NCBI GenBank assembly: GCA_007570785.1
Contig: ML661885.1
Span: 11,511,355 to 11,575,354 of the forward strand
Length of the DNA: 64,000 nt
Direction of reading: 5' to 3'
From: Antilocapra americana
Taxonomy: Eukaryota > Chordata > Mammalia > Artiodactyla > Antilocapridae
Position numbers and translations under genes: made by a program. Each line of letters starts with the position of its first letter. Position 1 is the first letter of the stretch. Shown here piece after piece: positions 11,321 through 22,340 of the stretch. Below the pieces are notes generated by a model. That model was given only the letters and a program-made list of their open reading frames with translations, was not told the DNA's origin and ran no database searches.

Positions 11321-13379
11321 TTCTTGGAAATTATTCTCCTGTCAGGGAATAGTTCTGCCATCTTGTTTTAAATTTATTGTTCATCATTATTTTATTCTTC
11401 TTTTCATAACTTCATTAAGATAGATCACTTTTACTCCCACTGCTCATTCAATACCTACAGGTGACATAATAAGGCCAGGTGACACCTGTGAGTTGTGTAC
11501 AGGAAAATAACCCCGAGGTTATATATAGTAACTGAAGCAACTCTTGTCTTTAATAATGGGCTGAGAGCAACCCTGCCTAACTTTTATCCTGGAGGAAGAT
11601 GTCATCTCTAAACAATCCTTTATTCTGCATCTTAGTGATATACTCTCTGTGTTCCAAGCCTGTGCACATTCTTTAAAGGATAGCCCATAACAGAAGTCAA
11701 TGAAGGCATGCAGAAGCATAATTGTTTCTGAACATAGGTGGGTAAACTATTTTAATAACCAAGTCAAAGAATTTCTCAAATTATGGATAGTAGTTATATG
11801 TGTAGTTACGTGAATCCTCAATACACATATAGTTGCTATGAATCATTGAAGCCTTTGAAATACTTTATAGCTGAGTGCTGAAATCTGGCTTATTTATTTT
11901 TAATTAAAATACTGTCTTAGAGTCATGTTTCTCCTTGAAAACATGCACATTTTCAAAGCCACATTTCACATGAAGGTGGAAAGTTATGGTTTTGCTAAGA
12001 ATTCTTAACTAGATCACCATCCTCCTCCAAAACAAACTGTATACTTATAGAGTAAAAATCTGACAAAGTCAGTCATTGTTTTAAATGCCAAAGATGAGTG
12101 AGATCTGAATCATTTCAAAGAGGCTTTTGCTTTTCAAAAAGTGCAAAAATGCAAATGAAACTCAGAGGGAAGCTCTCAAATGAGAATTCTGATCTCAGAG
12201 TATCAGAGATGTTAGAAGAGATCCCAGACAGAATTTTCCATGAACCTACTCTCCTAAGCATGCTCCTGGGATAGATACCCCCATGGATCAAGGGGTGAAG
12301 GTGACACAAAGAGAAGCATTGTGTCAGCCCAGAGCCAGGTGCCCGGTGTCTCAAATGAGAGGGGAGTCACATGCACGTTCTCCTGTGGCCTACAGATTGG
12401 CCTTCTGACTCTATTCTAATGGCTACATTTTTTATATGTATGAAATACGAGGGTGTTTATTTTCAAATGATTTTATAGGGAATGACTTTATCTTTTAAAC
12501 AAAGGATCCATGTGTTTTGGAAGAATGGCTGAATTATAAGGGCATGAACTTTGCATTGAAAACTCATTCATCTATTTTTCTAAGTACAAATCTTGGGAAA
12601 ACAGGGAAACTTAAATAGATTCAACTTGCAGTTCAGAAGTTCAGATAATACATATGTCAAGTTAGTGTGTGTGTATGTGCCTATGTGTGTGTGTACTGAT
12701 GAAGGAAATTTAAATAGATTCTTTCCTCATTATTTTGGCATCCAAGGAGGAGCCCCAAAGGGACTCTCTTTGCTAGAAAAATGATACGATAAGAGCAATT
12801 TTTCTCATGTTTCAGATAATACCTTTAAACCCACTTTAAGCCTTAAAGTAATATAACTACTAGCAAAGAGTAACTTTATTCCTGTTTCTTGTCACACTGT
12901 GACAGCCAGTAGCGCATATGTCTTAGTTCTGACTTTGTTTATACTGACCAAAAAAATGAAGGTGGTGAATACCTTATTTTAAACCAGAAAGTTGTTTTCT
13001 TCCCACAACTAGTTTGGTTAAAGCCTTTTTGAATTATGACCTTCCCTCTTTTCCTTACCTCCATTCAAGAAAATTAACATTTTGGCACAATTGTGATAAG
13101 GTAATTTACAAATTCAAAATAATGTTAATCATTGTTTCTACAAATTCAAAAGTAATGTTAAGCTAAGGTGACCATTTGAACAAATTTAAGCTACTCCCTC
13201 TTTTCTTACTCGCTCTCATATCAATCACAATAAATAATGCATTACTACTGATTACCAGGGAAATATTTCCTAATCTTTGAAGCATTTCTGCTAGAAATAG
13301 TGTAGCAGAGATTAGAACAGCTTCATTAAATCCCCCAAATACCAATTGAGATTACTTTTGCTACAGGGTGGTTGAAAGT
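11321..13379. other. No gene seen
   Basis: Mostly unique sequence. A short GT-rich stretch lies at 12667-12697. A 17-19 bp imperfect direct repeat (GAAACTTAAATAGATTC near 12604 and GAAATTTAAATAGATTC near 12706) is present. A 7-1-7 palindrome, TGTCACACTGTGACA, lies at 12890-12904. Confidence 0.45.
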
Positions 13380-13570
13380 AGTGGGTACCAGTCGTTCTTG
13401 GGGGCCGCGGTTTATTGAAGTTATCCCTGGTGTGGTGACATTAACTCCTTACACAGCCAAAACCACCAGGGGGATGGGTCTATGACGCAGCTAACCATGA
13501 TGATGCGGCTACAGAAATCTGGAGCATGGCTTTAGGTTGTCAACAAACAAAACAGAAGCCAGAAGCTAGA
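13380..13570. other. GC-richer unidentified segment
   Basis: Roughly 190 bp with several CpGs (GGGGGCCGCGG, GACGCAG, GATGCGG) in an AT-rich setting. On the plus strand it gives a short stretch of plausible peptide, but stops break every frame. No family was recognised. It may be a fragment of an old retroelement or a pseudogene. Confidence 0.35.
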
Positions 13571-14034
13571 TGGAGACATTATTATGATGACCTGAAAATT
13601 TTAAAATTTTCCAATTCATTGACTGCATTATAGAATTTTTTATCTATAAGGTCTTCCTTTTCAGATGTGAAAAGAAGACTCTAATTGTAATTAAGTGGAG
13701 AATGAAAAAATTCAATGAGAACCTATCAGTTCTCTTTCAGGGAAAATATCAGAGATGAGTAGAAAGCCTTCATGAAATTAACTAAAAGAAAAGTGAAAAT
13801 GTTCTAGATCATAAGATAAATAGCAGAATCTAGTATACAAGGGAAAAGGATTTTCTGTTGATAGACCGACAATATTTGCTATGTAAGAGATAGGTAAAAT
13901 TCAGACATTTGCTTTTTACTGTCAACATTGAAAAAATATGGAGTTTATGAAAAGAGAATATTAAAAGGCAACATAGTGAAATATAAGTGGAGCTGGAGGA
14001 GAGAAAGGGAAGCAAAAATGAAATGAGATTTGAT

Positions 14035-14990
14035 CAGTACACAAAGATCAATCTTATATCTATATACTAGCAGCAAAAGATGACATAAAAATAACACAAA
14101 AAAATACCCCACATAAAAATGTCATTAAAGACATAAAATACTTAGAAGTAATTTTTTTTTTAAATTGTAAAGGTATACACTAAATGCTAAACATACATTT
14201 CTGGGAAATATTAAAGAGGGCCCAAATAAACAAAAGTTACATTATGTTCATGGATTGGATGAATCAGCCTTGTTAAGATGTCATTATAGTTTTAATGAAC
14301 TCCCAATGAAAATCCCAACAGGCCTTTTATTGTAGAAATTGACAAGCAGTTTGTAAAACTGATTGGAAACATCAAAGTCCTAGATAGTAAAAAATAAAAA
14401 ATCTTGTGAAAGAAGAACAAAGTGGAAACTCATACTACCTGAATTTAATATTTATAAACTGCAGCAATAAATACAGTGTAGTACTAGAATAAGAACTGAA
14501 AAATAGGTCAATGGAAAAGCATATATAGTCCAGAAATGGACTTTGGGAATATAATCTGAAAGGAAATTCTTTTTTAAATGAAGTACTTGGTGAAAATGAA
14601 GGTGGACTCCTCTTTCACACAATATACAAAAATGAATTCAAGTATTTTATAGCCCTAAAAGTAAAAGCTAAAACTATAAAAGCTCTAGGTGAAAATACAG
14701 GATAATGTATTCATGGCTTTTGGGAAACAAAGATGTCTTAGCGAGGACATGGAATATACCAATCACTTAAAAAAAAAGGTGATAAACACCATCAAAATTT
14801 TAAAGTTCAAATTATCAAAGTCATCTTTAAGAAAATGAAAAAGACAAAGGGAAATATTTATACTTACCCATACACATATGTCAAAAGAATATCTAAGGAA
14901 AAACAAATATTGTTGATGGAGAAGATCATCTAATATATCTTGACCAGCTGTTAACAAAATCATAAATAAACAAAATATTTGTAGATTAAA
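14035..14990 (+). mobile_element. Ancient L1 ORF2 remnant
   Basis: The plus strand follows the 3' half of L1 ORF2 in order. It runs from 'ATATACTAGCAGCAAA', through AAATACTTAGAAGTAA (the KYLGV-type motif), GAAAGAAGAACAAAGT and CAGTGTAGTACTAG, to GAAAATACAGGATAATGTATTCATGG. Many stops and indels are present, so it is an old, inactive copy. Confidence 0.65.
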
Positions 14991-15239
14991 GGTAGCTTTT
15001 TGATTTGCTTTGTTGACACGTATTCATTCTTTTTTGGGAGCAGTAACAGAATAAAGGATTTTATTGTCCATTAATGCTTTAATAGTAAGAAATTGACTGT
15101 ACTTTAAGAACTCCAGTGCCATTTCTTGAAGAATCCTAAATTGTATTTGTTGGTGTTTAGTTTGAATCTAGCGAGATTTATGTCCTACAATAAATCTGTA
15201 ACTAAGTCAGCATAGGCAACCTGATATCCTGCCTCCAGC

Positions 15240-15452
15240 GGTCTCCCCTGGTAGCTAAGATAGTAAAGAATCCACTTGCCAACGCAGTAGAGCCAGGTTT
15301 GATCCCTGGATCAGGAAGATCCCCTGGAGGAGGAAATGGCAACCCATTCCAGTATTCTTGCTTGGGAAATCCCACAGACAGAGGAGCCTTGTGGGCCACA
15401 GTCCATGGGCTTGCCAAGAGTCGGACACGACTGAGTGACTAACACACAATTT
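15240..15452 (+). mobile_element. Bov-tA-type SINE
   Basis: Full-length, from TCTCCCCTGGTAGCTAAG to GGACACGACTGAGTGACTAAC, then AC-rich and T-rich sequence. Three overlapping minus-strand ORFs here are SINE readings. Confidence 0.9.
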
Positions 15453-16045
15453 TTTTTATTGGAAAAAAGTTGTAATGAGAGGCAATGGGCGTTGGATTTT
15501 TTGTAGGATAGTTGCGGGTGGTGGTACAACAAGTAGGTGAAAAAGGGTATATATGATGAAGATCATACATAATATCTATTAAACTTAATTACTATTGTGA
15601 AGAAATAAAAGTATATTAAATGAAAACAATTGTAATTAATTCATGCTAGAAAGATTGGGTTGTGTTGGCTTTTACTTGTTTCATAGATATTTTGAAATGA
15701 AAATAAGCTAGTGGAACTAAGATCTCCATGTGTCTACCCTCAAAGCACTTCTGGTCAGAAAGTAATATTTTAGTAATAGTAATAGTAGCCATCTCTCAGG
15801 AAACACTCACCCTACTACACATCTCCAGATGTTTATCACTTATGAGTACTGGAAAAAATATAAAACTATTGTACCATCTGTGTGTCTTACTTACAATTAG
15901 AGCATATCACCAACAACTAAAAGTATTCCTAAGACTTTCTTGAACAAAAAGTACAAAGAAACTTAATTTTTTTATCCCCTGCTTCATTGGTAGAAAAAAA
16001 TCTGTTTCCCTGAAATGATGATTCCTTATTACAATCAGATATTTG
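15453..16045. other. No gene seen
   Basis: Unique AT-rich sequence. A 71-residue ORF at 15728-15943 has no recognisable domain. Confidence 0.4.
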
Positions 16046-16047
16046 AG

Positions 16048-16405
16048 ACTAACATTGCTACCTACCGTATTAGTTTTTCGGACTGCTGTAATAAAGCATA
16101 GACTGAGTGGCTTAACCAGCAGTTTTGGAGGCTAAAAGTCTAAGGTTAAGATGTCTGCAAGGTTGATTTCTTCTGAGGCCTCTTATCTTGCGTTTGCAGA
16201 TGGCCATCTTCTTTCTGTGTTTTCACATCATTTTCCCTCTGCACATGTCCATGTCCAGAATTTTTTTTTTTTAACAAGGACAGTCCTAATGATTTCACTT
16301 TCACTTAGTTACCTGACAACCCTGTCTCCAAAAAGTCATGTTTTGAGCTACTGGGAGTTAGGACATAAGAATTTTGGGGTGGGCTCACAGTTTAGAATAA
16401 AACTT
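16048..16405 (-). mobile_element. MLT1-type LTR (ERVL-MaLR)
   Basis: A solitary, very old LTR of the mammalian MaLR group, inverted. The plus strand gives GGACTGCTGTAATAAAGCAT, GAGTGGCTTAA, TTTGGAGGCTAAAAGTC, AGATGGCCATCTTCT and GTTTTCACATCAT. That is the reverse order of an MLT1A-D type LTR 3' end. No internal viral genes are attached. The 89-residue ORF at 16151-16420 is a chance reading. Confidence 0.75.
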
Positions 16406-16444
16406 TCTAATTCACCTTGAGGTCTAACAGTCCAGGCTTGTTGG

Positions 16445-18180
16445 AAAGTTAGAAATTATTCATGGTGTGGTCATGTGATGGTGTATTCATGGTGTATTTA
16501 TGTAAATGAACCACAAGGTGTGTTGAATACCAAAATCTGGAGAATCTCTGTTCTAGTTACTTTTTACTTAAAGTTTTTGGCATTAAAAAGAGCCAGTGAG
16601 TAATGTCCTTCAGAGGGTAGCACATGTATGTAGTCTTCACTGTGATTCGGCAAAGTTTATGGCTAAGAGGTGTTCAAAAGGATATGGTTGAGATGTTTGA
16701 CAAGATCTAATGAGTATGAATTATGGAGCAACTTTGGAAGTCTGTGTGGTCAGAGAGGCCAATGAAGTTCCTAATGAGAAAGTTAATGGCTGTTTCTAGT
16801 CAAAAAAATAGATGGTAGAAAGCGATGCAGTTATTTTTTAAATTACTTTATTCATTTTCTCGTTCATTCAACAAGCCTTTCTTTACTCTTCTATATGCTG
16901 GACAGTGAAGTAAACACTGAACACAGAAAGAACAATAAAACGTGGCCTCTCTCCTTTTTACTCTTTATGTGGGAGAGAAAGACATATCCAGCAGAAATTA
17001 TAATAGCATGTGGTAAGGGAGGAATAGAATCGGAACATAGAGCAAAGAAAGCCAAACTGCACTGGAGCTCCGAGGGCGGGGTTGCAGCAAATGAACTATG
17101 GATAGAATCCCTCTGGTGAAGAGGATGAACAGGGTTAGGTGAGGCGATTGCATTGTGAACAAAGGCACAGGACAGAGAAACAGTGTGACATATGAAGGGA
17201 AATAGGAAGCAGTGAATCAGTGAAGCTCAGTCATAGTCAGAAGCGTTGAACGTGCTATTTGTGGCACTACATGTACCAAGAGTTGGTGTTGACACTTGTG
17301 TATAAACAGTGGTCGTATTATTTATGTAGTGATTCTCTCTAATGAAGTGCTGTCTTGAAGTTTTCTGACTCACTCCTAGGGAATAATCAAATGCATGTTG
17401 GTATGGTAAATCTATGTCAAGGTCTCAGAAAGATGTATGATATTATGGTCTAACGTAATCATATTTGGACTTAGATTATTACAAATAACCAGACATCCTT
17501 TCATATAGTCTTGCCTTCATTCACATGCTCAGGCAGTCCTATTAAGTACCCACTAAGTTTGGGGAGGAAAGTAGCTATTAAGCTAGGACTACAGGAGGAT
17601 GCAGAAGACATTATTATTTCTTCTTCAATTTTTAAATTAGTTCAAGCCTACCTGAAAACTATAAGAAAAAAGTTTAAGTTTTAATGGGTGAGGGTATATT
17701 AATGCAATGTATATTTTATTTATGTATTCCACTCATGAATAAATAAGTGATTCAAAGGAATTTGAATCAGTTTAAGTTTTTGGTTGCAGGGAGTAAAGAC
17801 ACTCCCATGTCTTTAAGAGAGTGACTAATACAGAGAGACACCAGGGAAATAGCCTGTGCTAAGGTGTGGAGATGAGAACAGACCAGCAGTGGTTAGGAAG
17901 AGGTAGGGAAACAGATGAGCTTTTTATAAGAAACATAGAACTAGCTATGGTATTTGTTCTTGTTCTCTAGTTGTCAATTTAGTTCATCTGTATTTCTTTT
18001 GGTAAAGAGAAAATCAGAGAATTCCTCGGTCTAGCAAAAGTACCCTGAGATCTCAGCTGGGTCTCTTCTGGGGTTGTTAGCTGAGATTGCAAGAAATGAG
18101 TGCCTTTTATAAGAAAGTATCTTTATTTTTTAAGAAAGTCTTTCTCAGTGTCCCTTGTTTTAGTTTTACATTTATTATTT
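16445..18180. other. No gene seen; possible old L2-type pieces
   Basis: Mostly unique. The stretch at 16870-16930 (CATTCAACAAGCC... then CTGGACAGTGAAGTAAACAC) looks like an inverted L2-type 3' end. No exon could be defined, although 17030-17120 is GC-richer than its surroundings. Confidence 0.4.
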
Positions 18181-18182
18181 AT

Positions 18183-18304
18183 TTATTTTGGCTGTGCTGG
18201 TGTCAGTTGCAGCCTGCAGGACCTAGTTCCCTGACCAGGGATCAAACCCAGGTCCCTGCATTGGGAGCACAGAGTCTTAGCCACTGGACCACCAGGAAAG
18301 TCCC
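18183..18304 (-). mobile_element. CHR-type SINE, short copy
   Basis: A cetartiodactyl tRNA-derived SINE distinct from Bov-tA. The plus strand shows GGCTGTGCTGG, CCCTGACCAGGGATCAAACC and CACTGGACCACCAGGAAAGTCC. The body between tail and head is shortened. Confidence 0.8.
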
Positions 18305-18862
18305 TGGAAATTTTCAGTTTTATAATGTAGCAGCTCTAGAAATCAGATTCTCCTCTCTCAAGAGGTTGCTTTTACTGTTTATTTAGCTGTTAATTGTTTG
18401 CTTAGTGAGTGTCCTAAATAATTTGTCAAGTCTGTTCTTTGTCATGAATGAAATCCTGTCATTAGCTGAGTGATCAGCTAGTGATTGGACAGATAAAAGT
18501 TATGACCCTGAAATAAATATTTAAAGCCTTTAATTCCCCTATAAAGATGTAGTTTGTGTATTCCTTAGGTTTTTTTCATTATCTCTTTTCCATTTCCTTA
18601 TGTATAGTTTTATTTTTTTTACCTCTGCCAAAGGTTGAATATCTATTACTTCATTGAAAAGGTCACAATTTTGTGGACAATATTAAGAACTATATTATCA
18701 ACCTGAAGCTTGGAAGGTTTCTATCAAGCTGGTAGGAGTTTAACGGACATGGTGGGGAAGAGTCCAAAGATGATCCACACCTATGTGTCTGGTTTCAATA
18801 AGAGATGTATGAGTCAATGAATGAGCAGACAAATATTGAAAATTTGATAATGATTCAAAATG
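18305..18862. other. No gene seen
   Basis: Unique AT-rich sequence. Confidence 0.45.
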
Positions 18863-19069
18863 AAAGTGAAGTCGCTCAGTCGTGTCCAACTCTTTGGGAT
18901 CCTATGGACAGTAGCCTACCAAGATCAGCTGTCCATGGGATTTTCCAGGCAAGAATACTGGAGTGGGCTGCCATTTCCTTCTCCAGGGGATCTTCCCAAC
19001 CCAGGGATTGAACCCGGGTCTCCTGCATTGCAGACAGATGCTTTACCGTCTGAGCCACTAGGGAAGCCC
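18863..19069 (-). mobile_element. Bov-tA-type SINE
   Basis: Little diverged and full-length. Tail GAAGTCGCTCAGTCGTGTCC at the left, head at the right ending GGGAAGCCC. The clean sequence suggests a fairly young insertion. ORFs of 67-91 residues on both strands are readings of the SINE. Confidence 0.93.
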
Positions 19070-19235
19070 ATTGATTCAAAGCAATATAGTATTGTTAAGT
19101 TTCAGATACCATGGGTAATGTGTCATTGTAGTTAAGTGGAAGTAAGTAATTACTGAGAGCTAGGGTGTTGAGAAAGTTTTCATGGAGGAAGTGCCATTTG
19201 AGCTGAATTTATAAGGAGAGGTTGGATTTAATTTA

Positions 19236-19556
19236 TTCATTTTTTTATTTTATTATTGGAGCATAGTTGCTTTACAATGTTGTGTTACTTTCTGCTGTAC
19301 AACAAAGTGAATCAGCCAAATGTATACACATATCCCCTTCCTTTTGGACTGTTTCCTACTCACCACTCCATCCCCCCTCAAGGTCATCACAGAGTACTGA
19401 GCAGAGCCCCCTGCGCTGTACAGCAGTTTCGCACTAGATACCTATTTTACACACAGTATAGTATATATGTCAATGCTGCTCTCTCAATTTGTCTCATCAT
19501 CTCCCTCCATCTCGGTGTCCACATGTCTGTCCTCTTTGTCTATGAGGTTAGATTTT
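19236..19556 (-). mobile_element. L1 3' UTR fragment
   Basis: Same family as 2589-3135: ATTATTGGAGCATAGTTGC, ACAACAAAGTGAATCAGCC, GTACAGCAGTTTCGCAC and ATCTCGGTGTCCACATGTC. Poly-A at the left shows the minus orientation. It is 5'-truncated and non-coding. Confidence 0.75.
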
Positions 19557-19767
19557 TATCAACAGAGAAATCATAAGAGGAGAATCTGAGTCAGGACACA
19601 GTAAACAAGGCATGTAGGAAAAAAGATTATCATGGATAATGGGAATAATATTTTTGCCACTGAACCAATTTCTTAAAAAGTTAAAATTATGTTTTAATTT
19701 TAAATGATGTTTCCCTTCTGCTTCTGACTTTAGTAAAGCTATTACTTCAGGGAAAAAGAGGGTGAAA

Positions 19768-19957
19768 GTGAAAGTATTAGTTGCTCAGTTGTGTTCAACT
19801 CTTTGTGACCCCATGGACTGTAGCCTGCCATGCTCCTTTGTCCATAGAATTCTCCGGGCAAGAATATTGGAATGGGTGGCCATTCCCTTCTCCAGGAGAT
19901 CTTCCCACGCAGGGATTGAACCTAGATCTCCTGTATTACAGCCAGATTCTTTACCAG
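19768..19957 (-). mobile_element. Bov-tA-type SINE missing its head end
   Basis: It runs from TTAGTTGCTCAGTTGTG to the AGATTCTTTACCA block and stops there. The final head part (GAGCCACC...GGGAAGCCC) has been lost. Confidence 0.87.
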
Positions 19958-20449
19958 GGAAAAAGAGGTACCGCCTAAATGAAAGGAGTAATTTACTGAT
20001 CATCTTTATGTTTCAAAGCTAACTTGTTTGAGGTAAAGGAATACAGTTTAAAGCAAGATCTGTGAAGAAAGAAAGTTATTTTCTCAATTCCGAAAGCTCC
20101 CCTTTTGCATCTTCAGAGCAAAGCTCTTCAGAGGTTTAATCATGGATTGTATTCATTGTGGAAAGTGAGATGTAGAGAAAGTCCCTGGCTGATCAAATGA
20201 AAGAGAAAAAAACCCACAGAGTCCCAGATAAAGGGAAAAATACAAAGAAAGACCAATTAAAGAGGTGAGAGATGAATGCCCTGGCTCACCCCTCAGGGTG
20301 TGTAGGTTGTGGAAACATCCAGAAGGATTAGGACTAGAGAAGAATATGACAGAATCCTTATACTAGTCAATGTAAAAATCTGGGTGCTGTTGGACTAGAT
20401 TTTTCTTTTACATTCATACAGTACAGAGCTCCATGAAATGGGGATTAGA
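19958..20449. other. No gene seen
   Basis: Unique sequence. Confidence 0.4.
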
Positions 20450-20872
20450 GACCAGCAAGACAGGCCTAGGTGAGGACTTCCAGTTCTCCCTGAGCCTAGG
20501 TTAGATGGAGGAGACCTGCCAGCCCAAACTTATTTTGTGAAGGATACAAGGGAGGGAGGATAAGTAGCTGACGATAGGGAATAATGGGATTGCCATGTGA
20601 GGAGCATTGGGACTTCACAGCAGAGGATGTGATGTCCCAGTCTAGGCTGAGCCAAGGAAGAGGCTGAGGGTGGACCCGGAGGATCCCAGAGTAAAGATGG
20701 AGCTCGATCAGGGGTGGAGAGGTGATCGCCAGACTCCAGACCATACTGAGAACAGGTGATGCCCAGACACCAAGTGGGTGAGAGTAGTCATCTCAGAGTC
20801 CAGTGAAGGAGACCATGAGGATTTGCACAAAGAGTCGCTGCCTGCCAGCCATTGTCCAGAGGATACATGAAT
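20450..20872. other. GC-richer unidentified segment
   Basis: About 420 bp of purine-rich, GC-richer DNA (GGAGGAGACC, GGGAGGGAGG, GGTGGACCCGGAGG, AGCTCGATCAGGGGTGG) with no SINE or LINE signature. Two overlapping minus-strand ORFs of 82 and 61 residues have no recognisable domain. It could be an old LTR, a regulatory element or unique sequence. Confidence 0.35.
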
Positions 20873-20953
20873 TGGGTTGGCCAAAAAGTTCATTTGGGTT
20901 TTTCTGTAGGATGTTACAGAATAATACCTGAATGAACTTTGTGGCCAAACCAG
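20873..20953. mobile_element. Mariner-type palindromic MITE
   Basis: An approximately 80 bp inverted repeat. The left arm TTGGGTTGGCCAAAAAGTTC is mirrored on the right by GAACTTTGTGGCCAAACC. The arms match ruminant mariner terminal repeats as I know them. A TA follows the right end, and the expected left TA has decayed. No transposase is present, so this is a non-autonomous deletion product of a Tc1/mariner element. Confidence 0.85.
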
Positions 20954-22016
20954 TACTTCCTCTTACATGCCATGCTCCCTTAGGTGGCCAGGGAGAGAAG
21001 TAAACTTCAAAGAAGAGAAAGAGTCCTTGTTGGGAATTTTGAACTTAAATTTGACTGTATCTATGTTAAAAAGAGACTAAGATTATTGAAAGCAAAAGTT
21101 TAAGCTAGAAGAGATTGATACCTCTAAAAGGCAAATTTATGGTTATTATTCTTATTTGTTTAGTTTTATTTTGTTTTCCCTATGACTCAAAAGGATGGAG
21201 GTTCAGATCACTTATAGAAAATAAAGAATCTCTGTTTTTACTCATCTTAATTATAGTTAGTTTTGGAGCCAATCTGCATGTTTTTTGGAGGCTATGAATA
21301 AACCAAGCCTCCTAAAGTGGAGTGTTTGTGTTAGGAAATAGTGATCCATAGAGCTAGAAAAATATAAATATTTGTCTGGATGTGGGAACACCAATATATT
21401 GAAGTTGGATCTGAAAATATGTTCAGTATATTTTATATGAAAAAGTGGTCTAATTTCAAAAGTTCCAGATGAACCCCAGAAGAAATGTTGGATCAATTTT
21501 TCTTTGGCTCTGACTTTATCTAAGTCATGGCTATAGTCCATCTGGAAGTCTGAGCTAGGACTGTGTGGATTATCATGGGTCATGTGTTGCTTTAGTTACT
21601 CCAGCAGTGGGTGTATGTAACTTTGCCTGTGTGTGTGTGCGTAAGTGTGTATTATGTATCTTCTATGAGAAGCTGCTACAGACTTTCTTCCATTTTTTGG
21701 TCAGAATGAATTCATAAAAACCACATACTGGATCTGAGACTCACAAAGTGGATCATATTTTTCCTACCCAAATGATGTTGTAATTTTGGTTTGAATTTAA
21801 GACATGGCCTCAAATAAATCATAGCTGTAATCAACACCACAACTGCAAACGGAAAAATTCAGTTACTACAAATCTTTAAAATTATAATGTTATAAACTGT
21901 GGATAAAATTACTATATAAAATGATTGTAAGTGGGACTCCAGTATACAGTAAACTGTATATAATAACTCTACTAACAGCTTTGCTTTATCATATATTTGA
22001 TCAACTGTAAAATTAT
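20954..22016. other. No gene seen
   Basis: Unique AT-rich sequence. A GT-rich run lies at 21628-21652. A 108-residue minus-strand ORF at 21257-21583 has no recognisable domain or coding signature. Confidence 0.4.
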
Positions 22017-22030
22017 GATAACTTAATTTT
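22017..22030. repeat. Target-site duplication of the L1, left copy
   Basis: GATAACTTAATTTT, identical to 27448-27461. It adjoins the L1 poly-A tail (poly-T on this strand). Confidence 0.88.
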
Positions 22031-22340
22031 ATTTTTTTTTATTTTTATTTTTTATTATTATTGTTTTTGCCATACATTGTCATGATATCACCATGGGTTT
22101 ACATATGCTTCCCCTCCAGGTCCCCCCTCCCTCCTCGCTCCCCCCCGGGGAATCTCGCTGCACCAGTCCCGAGCATCAATCCTGGGCTGGCGATTGATTA
22201 GACACATGACAATTAACATGCTTCAATGCCCTTCTCCCATATCATCCCACCCTTACCCTCATCCACAAAGGCCACGAGTCTATTCTATACATCTGCGTTC
22301 CTTTTGTTGTCTCCCATGTTGGGTTCTCGTTACTGTCTTT

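Noticed and set aside
16048..16405. A retroviral provirus with genes
   Set aside because: Only a solitary old MaLR-type LTR is visible. No gag, pol or env sequence is attached.
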